Notes under the pieces: generated by a model
What the model was told of the DNA's origin: nothing
What the model saw: only the letters and a program-made list of their open reading frames with translations
Database searches by the model: none
Assembly: GCA_029861675.1 (NCBI GenBank)
Contig: JAOTYV010000310.1
Span: 1 to 5,338, forward strand
Length of the DNA: 5,338 nt
Source of the DNA: Alphaproteobacteria bacterium
GTDB taxonomy: Bacteria; Pseudomonadota; Alphaproteobacteria; UBA8366
Direction of reading: 5' to 3'
In this document: in pieces, positions 1 through 5,233 of the stretch
Position numbering within the stretch: position 1 is the stretch's first letter
Layout of the letters: every line of letters begins with the position of its first letter
Translations under genes and position numbers: made by a program

Positions 1-431
1 GTGTAATTCCGGCGCGATTGGTTCTGCACCGTCAAAACGCCAAGAACCCGCCCGGCCCGCAGCAGCGGCACCCCGAGAAATGAATGATAGATTTCCTCGC
101 CCGTCTCGGGCCGATAGGCGAAGCGTGGGTGCGCCTGCGCATCGGACAATGCAAGCGGCCGCGCCACATTGGCAATGTCGCCCACCAGGCCCTCGCCGAC
201 CTTGAGCCGGGTTCGCAACACCGCGTCTTTCCGCAACCCCTCGGTGCTGAAAAGCACCAGCGTCTCGCCGGGACGCATGACATAGATCGAGCACACTTCG
301 GCCACCATGCCGCGCGCGATGATCTGCGCTATCCGGTCAAGCCTTTCCTGGGCGGAGCCGGTGCGCGCCATGGCGTCGCGGAGGCGGCGCAACAGCTGCC
401 TCGACCCGACCCAATGCGTGCTGTCCGTCAT
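1..431 (-). CDS. ptsP: PtsP, nitrogen PTS enzyme I (EI-Ntr), N-terminal GAF part; 3' end off the window
   Basis: I translated this by hand from the minus strand: ATG at 431-429, open for 143 codons to the window edge. It begins MTDSTHWVGSRQLLRRLRDA and continues with features typical of the PtsP GAF domain (about residues 20-143): CSIYVMRPGETLVLFSTEGL at 47-66, the VGEGLVGDIA block at 78-87, HPRFAYRPETGEEIYHSFLG at 101-120 and the closing VLGVLTVQN at 129-137. In the family, this sensory domain precedes a PEP-dependent phosphotransferase that phosphorylates NPr and then EIIA-Ntr in the cytoplasm; the whole protein is usually about 750 residues, so the catalytic His domain lies outside the window. 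In other bacteria the GAF domain links phosphorylation to glutamine or nitrogen status; that is family knowledge, not visible here. The gene lies 67 nt downstream of lysC on the same strand, probably co-transcribed. No strong Shine-Dalgarno precedes this ATG; the in-frame TTG just before it is a less likely start. Confidence 0.93.
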   Translation of the reverse strand, partial: MTDSTHWVGSRQLLRRLRDAMARTGSAQERLDRIAQIIARGMVAEVCSIYVMRPGETLVLFSTEGLRKDAVLRTRLKVGEGLVGDIANVARPLALSDAQAHPRFAYRPETGEEIYHSFLGVPLLRAGRVLGVLTVQNQSRRNY

Positions 432-498
432 CAACGTGTCCGTTCGTCACCGGTTTGTGCCGCCACGACCCCGGAATTCGCGAAACGGCGGGAATCGC

Positions 499-1719
499 CT
501 AATCCGTATCCAGACCGTAAGCGGTATGCAAGGCGCGCAACGCCAACTCCGTGTACTCCTCGGCGACCAGGACGCTGATCTTGATCTCCGAAGTTGAAAT
601 AACCTGAATATTAATACCCTTCTCGGCAAGCGTCTGAAACATCACCTGGGCAACGCCGGCGTGGCTGCGCATGCCCACGCCGATCACGGAAATCTTGACG
701 ACATTCTGATCCGACAAAACCGAATCCCAGCCGACATCCGCCTTGATCCCGTCCATCAGCTGCATGACCCGTCCGAATTCGGCCTTGGTGACGGTGAACG
801 TCATGTCGGTCCGCTTGCCGTCCGACGATGTACTTTGCACGATCATGTCGACATTGACGCTGGCGTTTGAAAGCGGTCCGAAGATGCCCGCCGCGACACC
901 GGGCCGGTCCGATACACCGACGAGAGTGATCTTCGCTTCGTCACGGCTATAGGCAATTCCACTGACGATCTGTTTTTCCACGATTTCACCCTCATCCACG
1001 ACCAGCGTGCCCGGTTCATCGGAAAAACTGGACAGAACCTGAAGGCGGACCCCCGCGTTCATTGCCAATTCCACCGACCGGGTTTGCAATACCTTGGCGC
1101 CTTGCGACGCCATTTCGAGCATCTCCTCGTAGGTGATGCGGCTCAATTTTCGCGCCTTGGTGACGATCCGCGGATCGGACGTATAGACGCCATCCACATC
1201 CGTATAGATGTCGCACCGCGCAGCTTGCAGCGCCGCGGCCAGCGCGACCGCACTGGTATCGGAGCCGCCGCGCCCCAAGGTGGTGACCCGGCGATCCGGC
1301 GCAAGCCCCTGGAATCCGGCGATAACCGCAACCTGCCGGTCGGCGAAGCGTTGCTGGATCAGCGCCGTTTCGATCGATTGAATGCGCGCCTTGCCATGCA
1401 CGTCGTCGGTCATCAATGGCATTTGCCAAGCCAACCAGGACCGCGCCGGAACGCCGATATCCTGCAACGCAAGCGCCATCAAGCCGCTGGTAATCTGTTC
1501 GCCCGACGACAGGACCACATCGTATTCGCGGGCGTCATGCAATTTCGTGATACCGGTAACGAATTCGATCAGGCGGTTGGTCTCCCCCGCCATCGCGGAG
1601 ACCGCCACGGCGACATCGTTGCCCTGTTCATACTCGGCCTTGACGCGCACCGCGGCATTGCGGATGCGGTCGAGATCCGCAACCGATGTGCCCCCGAATT
1701 TCATTACGATTCGCGCCAT
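499..1719 (-). CDS. lysC: Aspartokinase (aspartate kinase), ACT-domain regulated
   Basis: Catalyses ATP-dependent phosphorylation of L-aspartate, the first step toward lysine, threonine, methionine and diaminopimelate, in the cytoplasm. The 406-residue product has the amino-acid kinase domain first: KFGGTS at 7-12 (phosphate-binding lysine), SSGEQ at 71-75, GFQG at 135-138, TTLGRGGSDTSAVALA at 146-161 and YTDVDGVYTSDPR at 172-184. Two ACT domains follow, about 264-335 (ITLVGVSDRPGVAAGIFGPL, then NVDMIVQ) and 343-404 (ISVIGVGMRSHAGVAQVM, then INIQVISTSEIKISVL). Length and ACT arrangement fit the monofunctional aspartokinases that are feedback-inhibited by lysine and/or threonine; which effector applies cannot be read here. 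The frame is open 34 codons further upstream, but conserved sequence starts at MARIVMKFGG, so I place the start at 1719; GGGAC about 10 nt before it is a weak Shine-Dalgarno. Divergent from ubiG, upstream of ptsP. Confidence 0.97.
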   Translation of the reverse strand: MARIVMKFGGTSVADLDRIRNAAVRVKAEYEQGNDVAVAVSAMAGETNRLIEFVTGITKLHDAREYDVVLSSGEQITSGLMALALQDIGVPARSWLAWQMPLMTDDVHGKARIQSIETALIQQRFADRQVAVIAGFQGLAPDRRVTTLGRGGSDTSAVALAAALQAARCDIYTDVDGVYTSDPRIVTKARKLSRITYEEMLEMASQGAKVLQTRSVELAMNAGVRLQVLSSFSDEPGTLVVDEGEIVEKQIVSGIAYSRDEAKITLVGVSDRPGVAAGIFGPLSNASVNVDMIVQSTSSDGKRTDMTFTVTKAEFGRVMQLMDGIKADVGWDSVLSDQNVVKISVIGVGMRSHAGVAQVMFQTLAEKGINIQVISTSEIKISVLVAEEYTELALRALHTAYGLDTD

Positions 1720-1854
1720 ATGGCCAGTGTCCCAATTTTGGCCCTTCCGCCGGCAGATCTCACCTCCGAGGTTGCCCCGCGAAGGCGGCGTATCCATACT
1801 CTGCGCGTACTGGGCACGCAAGAGGCGCCGCGCCGCAAGCGGTGCGACACAATC
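1720..1854. promoter_or_regulatory. Divergent lysC / ubiG control region with weak overlapping sigma70-like boxes
   Basis: These 135 nt must contain the promoters of both genes unless either is read from farther upstream. On the plus strand TTGCCC (1772-1777) and CATACT (1795-1800) are 17 nt apart and point toward ubiG. On the minus strand TTGCGT (1821-1816) and TATGGA (1798-1793), also 17 nt apart, point toward lysC. The two -10-like boxes overlap at 1795-1798. Each box matches consensus at only about half of its positions, so these are candidates, not calls. I see no strong operator palindrome, no riboswitch-like structure and no leader peptide. Confidence 0.25.
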
Positions 1855-2625
1855 ATGACGGAACAGCAGACGCTTCGATCACTCGACCGTACGGTCGACG
1901 CCGACGAAGTCGCCAAATTCGCCGCGATGGCCGAAGAATGGTGGGATCCGAACGGAAAGTTCCGCCCGCTCCACAAATTCAACCCCGTCCGGTTAACCTA
2001 TCTGCGCGATTGTATCGCGGATCATTATCAGCGCGATCCGCAAGCGGACGCCCCCTTCACCGATCTTACCATCGCCGATATCGGCTGCGGCGGCGGCCTG
2101 CTGACCGAGCCCATGGCGCGGCTCGGCGCGACGGTTACGGGCATCGACGCCACGGAGCGAAATGTCGAGATCGCGCGCAGCCACGCCCAGCATATGCAGC
2201 TCCCCATCAATTACCGTTTCACCACCGCCGCCGATCTGGCGGAGACCGGCGCCCGGTTCGATGTGGTGCTCACCATGGAAGTGATCGAGCATGTTACCGA
2301 CCCGGCGGTCTTCATCGCCGATTGCGCCCGCCTGGTGCGGCCCGGCGGATTGATGTTTCTGGCGACGCTTAATCGCACCGCCAAGGCGTATCTGTTCGCG
2401 ATTGCGGGCGCAGAATATGTTTTGGGCTGGTTGCCGAAGGGCACGCATGATTGGCGCCGATTCGTCAAACCGTCCGAAATGGCGGCCGCCTTGCGGGACG
2501 CCGGCATGCGGCTCGACGAACTCTCCGGTGTCGTCTACGACCCGTTGAAGGATAGCTGGCGGCTGAAGCAACGCGATCTCGGCGTCAATTACATCGCACT
2601 CGCGCATAAGGCCGACGCAGCCTGA
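1855..2625 (+). CDS. ubiG: Ubiquinone biosynthesis O-methyltransferase UbiG
   Basis: SAM-dependent class I methyltransferase that performs both O-methylations of the ubiquinone ring, in the family associated with the membrane or the Ubi complex. The 256-residue product is near the usual length (about 240-250). Family marks: WWDPNGKFRPLHKFNPVRL at 29-47, SAM motif I DIGCGGGLL at 75-83, GIDAT at 96-100 ending the second strand, MEVIEHV at 141-147, LVRPGG at 160-165, FLATLNRT at 168-175 and KGTHDWRRFV at 195-204, the last of which helps separate UbiG from generic methyltransferases. The reading frame is open for 257 codons upstream, but that part is the shadow of lysC. I chose ATG 1855 because UbiG-like sequence (LDRTVDADEVAKFAAMAEEW) begins right after it. 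Its Shine-Dalgarno is poor (AAGCGG well upstream). It is divergent from lysC and converges on the VOC gene with a 16-nt gap in which I see no terminator hairpin. Confidence 0.96.
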   Translation: MTEQQTLRSLDRTVDADEVAKFAAMAEEWWDPNGKFRPLHKFNPVRLTYLRDCIADHYQRDPQADAPFTDLTIADIGCGGGLLTEPMARLGATVTGIDATERNVEIARSHAQHMQLPINYRFTTAADLAETGARFDVVLTMEVIEHVTDPAVFIADCARLVRPGGLMFLATLNRTAKAYLFAIAGAEYVLGWLPKGTHDWRRFVKPSEMAAALRDAGMRLDELSGVVYDPLKDSWRLKQRDLGVNYIALAHKADAA

Positions 2626-2641
2626 GCCATTGCCGCTGTCT

Positions 2642-3043
2642 TCAGGTCGGAATGCGCCAGGACCGTTGGGCGTGTTCCTCGGTCGCTATATCGAGCACAA
2701 CGCCGTTCGGGTCGCGATATTTGCGCTCATGCTTGGGTCCCCCGCCCACATTCTTGACTTGGCCGTGATAGTGGCCGCCGGCCTCTTCGACCGACGCGCA
2801 TGCATCCTCCATGTCATCGATCAAAAATCCGAGATGATGGATGCCATGGAAATCTGCGCCGCGCTCATCCGGCGCATTATCATTCGATTTCAGATGCAGA
2901 ATAGCCAGGCTCACGACGCCATCCGACAGCATGACCGCAACTTTCGACTGGCGCACCCGCTCCATCCCGAAGGCGTTCTCATAGAATTGCGCCGCCTCTT
3001 CCAGATTCGGGACGCTCAATGCGATATGCCGCAGTTTACCCAT
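2642..3043 (-). CDS. VOC-superfamily (glyoxalase/bleomycin-resistance/dioxygenase fold) protein, substrate unknown
   Basis: A 133-residue single-module VOC protein. The first beta-alpha-beta-beta-beta unit starts with KLRHIALSVPNLEEAAQFYE (3-22) and FGMERV (25-30); the second starts with GIHHLGFLIDDMEDA (67-81) and ends KYRDPNGVVLDIATEE (108-123). Candidate metal ligands are H6, H70 and D118; many family members have Glu at the last place, and the fourth ligand (near AILH, 47-50) is unclear, so the metal site may be altered. The family includes glyoxalase I, methylmalonyl-CoA epimerase, extradiol dioxygenases and antibiotic-binding proteins; nothing here selects among them. The start is decided by the ribosome site: GGGAG at 3058-3054 sits 10 nt before ATG 3043 but only 1 nt before ATG 3052, so 3043 is preferred. 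The frame stays open to 3157 but that segment is not VOC-like. Divergent from the aminotransferase. Confidence 0.85.
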   Translation of the reverse strand: MGKLRHIALSVPNLEEAAQFYENAFGMERVRQSKVAVMLSDGVVSLAILHLKSNDNAPDERGADFHGIHHLGFLIDDMEDACASVEEAGGHYHGQVKNVGGGPKHERKYRDPNGVVLDIATEEHAQRSWRIPT

Positions 3044-3074
3044 GGTGGTCATTCTCCCTAGTATGCGTGAAGTG

Positions 3075-3093
3075 AGCACTCTCGCAGAGTGCT
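3075..3093. promoter_or_regulatory. Perfect 19-bp palindrome with CIRCE-like half-sites between VOC and aminotransferase genes
   Basis: AGCACTCTCGCAGAGTGCT has 8-bp perfect arms around CGC. The arms contain AGCACTC and GAGTGCT, the core half-sites of the HrcA operator CIRCE (TTAGCACTC-N9-GAGTGCTAA), but here they are 5 nt apart rather than 9 and the outer TT/AA are absent. It lies 31 nt before the VOC start (3043) and 66 nt before the aminotransferase start (3160), in the only region that can hold both promoters. Just right of it TTGCTC (3099-3104) and TATGCC (3121-3126) form a weak plus-strand promoter candidate with a 16-nt spacer. It could be an operator for either gene or a 5'-UTR hairpin; HrcA binding is doubtful with this spacing. 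Confidence 0.4.
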
Positions 3094-3148
3094 GCGAATT
3101 GCTCCAGGGCCGCGGCCGGATATGCCGCCGTCCATCGCCACAAGATTC

Positions 3149-3154
3149 GGGAGG
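3149..3154 (+). promoter_or_regulatory. Strong Shine-Dalgarno of the aminotransferase gene
   Basis: GGGAGG ends 5 nt before ATG 3160. It is the best ribosome-binding site in the window and fixes the aminotransferase start, suggesting efficient translation compared with the weak sites before lysC and ubiG. Confidence 0.8.
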
Positions 3155-3159
3155 CATCG

Positions 3160-4080
3160 ATGAGCGGCCCGCAGTTTCTGTATCTGGACGGTGAAATCGT
3201 GCCCTTCGCCAGCGCCACGGTCCATATTTCGGCGCCGGGCGTCAAATACGGCATCGGCGTCTTCGAAGGGTTGCGGGGATATTGGAATGATGCGGACGAA
3301 GAAATGTATGTGTTCCGGTTGACGGACCATGTTCGGCGACTCAAGCAATCGATGAAACTGCTTCGGCTGGAAGACACCTACAGCGTGGAATTCCTCGAGG
3401 ATGCCGTCCTCTCGATGATCCGCGCCAACAAATTCCGGACGACCGTTCAAATGCGAATCATGGCCCTGCTCGATGGGATCGACGGCATGCGGGCCGATGC
3501 GGGCCCGATCTCGCTGAGCGTCTACGGCCATCCCCGCGAAACAAAACCTTTCCAAGTCAACGGCGTCACCGCGGGCACAAGCTCCTGGGCGCGGCCGCCG
3601 GATAACGTTCTGCCGCCGCGCATCAAATGCAACGCGAACTATCTCAACGGCAGGCTCGCCGAAATCGAGGCCCGCGCCAACGGCTATGACCGGCCGGTCT
3701 TGCTGAACACCCGAGGCAAGGTTTCAGAAGGACCGGGGGCGACTCTGTTCATCATCAAGGATGGTGCGCCGATCACGCCGGACACGGCGAGCGATCTGCT
3801 GGAGAGCATAACCCGCGCCACGCTGATTGAACTCTTCGAGACACGCTTCGGACTGCAAACCGAGCAGCGGACCATGGACCGGACGGAAATCTACACCGCC
3901 GATGAAGCGTTCTTTTGTGGCACCCTCGCGGAGGTGACGCCGATCCTCAGCCTCGACGGGCTGCCGGTCGGCAACGGCGAGGTCGGCCCGCTGACACGGG
4001 CGCTGCAGGAAAATTATCGGGATCTGGTGCACGGATATGTCGACGACCGGCCCGAATGGCGCGTGCCGGTGTACGGTTGA
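3160..4080 (+). CDS. ilvE: Class IV PLP aminotransferase, branched-chain amino acid type
   Basis: Transfers the amino group between glutamate and branched-chain 2-oxoacids, the last step of valine, leucine and isoleucine synthesis and the first of their breakdown; cytoplasmic, PLP-dependent. The 306-residue product matches usual IlvE length. Fold-type IV marks: YLDGEIVPFASATVHI (8-23), GIGVFEGLRGY (31-41), HVRRLKQSMKLL (57-68), the block IKCNANYLNGRLAEIEARAN (155-174) with K156 as the likely Schiff-base lysine, SEGPGATLFI (189-198) with E190 at the PLP-pyridine position, and FFCGTLAEVTPI (251-262) with a phosphate-binding GT pair. FEGLRGY and NYL after the lysine favour a branched-chain enzyme over D-alanine aminotransferase or aminodeoxychorismate lyase, but substrate range within class IV is not certain from sequence. 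No other ilv genes are in the window, so it may be a stand-alone paralogue. Its TGA abuts the first repeat copy. Confidence 0.85.
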   Translation: MSGPQFLYLDGEIVPFASATVHISAPGVKYGIGVFEGLRGYWNDADEEMYVFRLTDHVRRLKQSMKLLRLEDTYSVEFLEDAVLSMIRANKFRTTVQMRIMALLDGIDGMRADAGPISLSVYGHPRETKPFQVNGVTAGTSSWARPPDNVLPPRIKCNANYLNGRLAEIEARANGYDRPVLLNTRGKVSEGPGATLFIIKDGAPITPDTASDLLESITRATLIELFETRFGLQTEQRTMDRTEIYTADEAFFCGTLAEVTPILSLDGLPVGNGEVGPLTRALQENYRDLVHGYVDDRPEWRVPVYG

Positions 4081-4189
4081 GCTAGACCATTTCTTGCTTA
4101 GATTGACGCAAGTAAATTGGCCTATCTCTTTGACTTTAAAGCAAATACGTCGTCGCGAACCGTTTCGGTTCGCTCGGGATTTGAGCTAG
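4079..4189. repeat. Two-hairpin RIME-like intergenic repeat, copy 1, flanked by GAGCTAG direct repeats
   Basis: About 111 bp aligning with the copy at 5227-5336 at roughly 80% identity by hand, in the same orientation. Hairpin A (4084-4123) has 13- and 15-nt arms with two single-base bulges, one A-C mismatch and a 12-nt loop. Hairpin B is a perfect stem GCGAACCG / CGGTTCGC (4155-4162, 4166-4173) with loop TTT, inside an outer CAAAT / ATTTG pairing (4142-4146, 4179-4183). GAGCTAG occurs at both ends (4079-4085, 4183-4189), within the 9-bp direct repeat TTGAGCTAG (4077-4085, 4181-4189). The element fills the whole convergent gap between the aminotransferase and DUF1178 genes and overlaps both stop codons. 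Layout and the palindromic second half resemble the RIME-type mosaic elements of Rhizobiales; exact family is not established. Confidence 0.85.
4155..4173. terminator. Perfect 8-bp GC-rich hairpin in repeat copy 1, possible bidirectional transcription stop
   Basis: GCGAACCG-TTT-CGGTTCGC forms a strong stem on RNA from either strand, between two convergent genes. No U-tract follows on the plus strand (CTCGGGATTT comes next), so it is not a textbook intrinsic terminator; a role in 3'-end protection or Rho-assisted ending is equally possible. Confidence 0.3.
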
Positions 4190-4593
4190 CTATCGGTTTT
4201 CGGCAATACCGGGATCGTACCGAACTCGACCCCTTCTTCAATCAGCTCGCGTGATTCGCTTTCGGTGGCTTCGCCGTAAATATTGCGCTGATCGGTTTCC
4301 TTATAGTGGATCTTGCGCGCTTCATCGGCAAAACGATCGCCGACATAGTCGCAATTCTTCTCAACCTCTTTCCGCAGGGCGCCCAGCGCCGCGCGGAGCG
4401 CCGCGGGGTTGGGTCCGGACCGCGCCGTGCCCTTCGCGATGTTCGGCGCCATCGGCGCCTTGGCGATCTTCACGTCGCCACAAACCGGACACGCGACCTT
4501 GCCCTGCCGGGATTGGCGATCGTAGGTCTTGCTGTCCTTGAACCATGCCTCGAACACATGATCCTTGGCGCATCGAAGATTGAATGAAATCAT
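4186..4593 (-). CDS. DUF1178 family protein, putative zinc-binding, function unknown
   Basis: A 135-residue protein recognised as DUF1178: it opens MISFNLRCAKDHVFEAWFKD, followed by a CPVCG knuckle at 35-39, and has the characteristic segment CDYVGDRFADEARKIHYKET (81-100) followed by IYGEAT (105-110) and ELIEEGVEFGTIPVLP (116-131). C8, H12, C35 and C38 could form one zinc-ribbon-like site; this is inference from spacing. The family is common in alpha- and betaproteobacteria and no biochemical role is known to me. The start at 4593 is chosen because the family begins with MISF/MIxF; the frame allows six earlier codons, and AGG four nt upstream of 4593 is a minimal Shine-Dalgarno. Its TAG stop (4188-4186) lies in the right terminal CTAG of repeat copy 1. 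Divergent from the methyltransferase at 4703. Confidence 0.88.
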   Translation of the reverse strand: MISFNLRCAKDHVFEAWFKDSKTYDRQSRQGKVACPVCGDVKIAKAPMAPNIAKGTARSGPNPAALRAALGALRKEVEKNCDYVGDRFADEARKIHYKETDQRNIYGEATESESRELIEEGVEFGTIPVLPKTDS

Positions 4594-4702
4594 ACAGCCT
4601 AATATCCACATTCGATCGGGGTGTTCAATTCCTACATCGGATAAATGGGGCGGATCGGCTCACTCCGCAAGATCATCCGCGCAGCGTTAAAATCGAGGGC
4701 CG
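4594..4702. promoter_or_regulatory. Divergent intergenic region of DUF1178 and methyltransferase genes
   Basis: This 109-nt gap must carry the start signals of both genes. GAGGG at 4695-4699 is a usable Shine-Dalgarno for ATG 4703. I find no convincing -35/-10 pair; the AT-richer patch around 4665 (GATAAAT) has no partner box. A short GCGGA...TCCGC inverted repeat around 4651-4669 is too weak to name. Confidence 0.3.
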
Positions 4703-5233
4703 ATGCCTAAACACCGTCAACACAACGCCAATTCGGAAGCCGCACCATGGGTTCGCCGTTTCGCTTCGCGGATTTCCGACGGCGGCCAAATCCTCGATCT
4801 CGCCTGCGGCAATGGCCGTAACGGCCGGTATTTCCTAGATCGCGGCCATCCGGTGACCTTCGTCGACATCGAAACGGCGGCAGTCCAGGATATGGCGGCG
4901 CACGACCGTGCCGAAATCATCGTGGCGGACTTGGAAGAACCTGGCCGTTGGCCCTTCGCGGACCGCCGCTTTGCCGCCATCCTGGTCGTCAACTACCTGT
5001 GGCGGCCAATCATGGGAGATATCCTGAGCGCGCTCGGGCCCGGCGGCGTTTTGTTGTATGAAACTTTCGCCGTGGGCAATGAAGCGTTCGGCAGGCCCCG
5101 CAATCCCGACTTCCTGCTCCGTCCGGGAGAACTGCTGGAAGCGGCGCGTGCGCGCCTCGACATCATCGCCTATGAGCAACGCCTGACCGATAGGCCGGCG
5201 GTGATGCAGCGCCTCGCCGCCATCCGGCGCTAG
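4703..5233 (+). CDS. Small class I SAM-dependent methyltransferase, substrate unknown
   Basis: A 176-residue Rossmann-fold methyltransferase without extra domains. SAM motif I is ILDLACGNGRNGRYFLDRGH (30-49); VTFVDIE (51-57) ends the second strand with its acidic ribose-binding residue; ADLEEPGRWPF (75-85) is the adenine-contact region; AAILVVNYLWRPIMGDILSALGPGG (91-115) carries strand 4 and the post-motif III PGG; LLYETFAVGNEAFGRPRNPDFLLRPGELLE (117-146) is a block I recognise from small proteobacterial methyltransferases often labelled TehB-like or generic. NYLWRP replaces the acidic/His catalytic motif seen in O-methyltransferases such as UbiG, so UbiG-type chemistry is unlikely. The substrate cannot be inferred. 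ATG 4703 has GAGGG 3 nt upstream. The TAG stop is part of the left terminal GCGCTAG of repeat copy 2. Divergent from DUF1178; no operon partner is visible. Confidence 0.85.
   Translation: MPKHRQHNANSEAAPWVRRFASRISDGGQILDLACGNGRNGRYFLDRGHPVTFVDIETAAVQDMAAHDRAEIIVADLEEPGRWPFADRRFAAILVVNYLWRPIMGDILSALGPGGVLLYETFAVGNEAFGRPRNPDFLLRPGELLEAARARLDIIAYEQRLTDRPAVMQRLAAIRR

Noticed and set aside
32..283. Minus-strand 83-codon open frame inside ptsP
   Set aside because: Composition is Arg/Cys/Pro-rich with no family resemblance; it is in a different frame from the PtsP translation.
432..498. Terminator or operator in the lysC-ptsP gap
   Set aside because: Only a short TTCGCGAA palindrome and weak CCGCC/GGCGG pairing are present, with no T-run.
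84..597. Plus-strand open frames over the ptsP start and the ptsP-lysC gap
   Set aside because: They are antisense shadows; the minus strand reads as a clear PtsP GAF domain.
1720..1821. Extended lysC start giving 34 extra N-terminal residues
   Set aside because: Aspartokinases start just before KFGGTS; the extension is unlike the family and would occupy the divergent promoter region.
1084..1854. A 257-codon open extension upstream of ubiG in the same frame, antisense to lysC
   Set aside because: It mirrors lysC codons in a GC-rich gene, shows no domain-like sequence, and UbiG homology starts only at ATG 1855.
2630..3061. 143-codon plus-strand frame opposite the VOC gene
   Set aside because: Shadow of the VOC gene; the minus-strand product has clear fold motifs.
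3108..3117. GGCCGCGGCC 10-bp palindrome before the aminotransferase
   Set aside because: Short all-GC palindromes are expected by chance at this base composition, and no partner element supports it.
3044..3157. Extended VOC start giving 38 extra residues
   Set aside because: The extension crosses the palindrome and is not VOC-like, and the Shine-Dalgarno GGGAG is correctly spaced only for ATG 3043.
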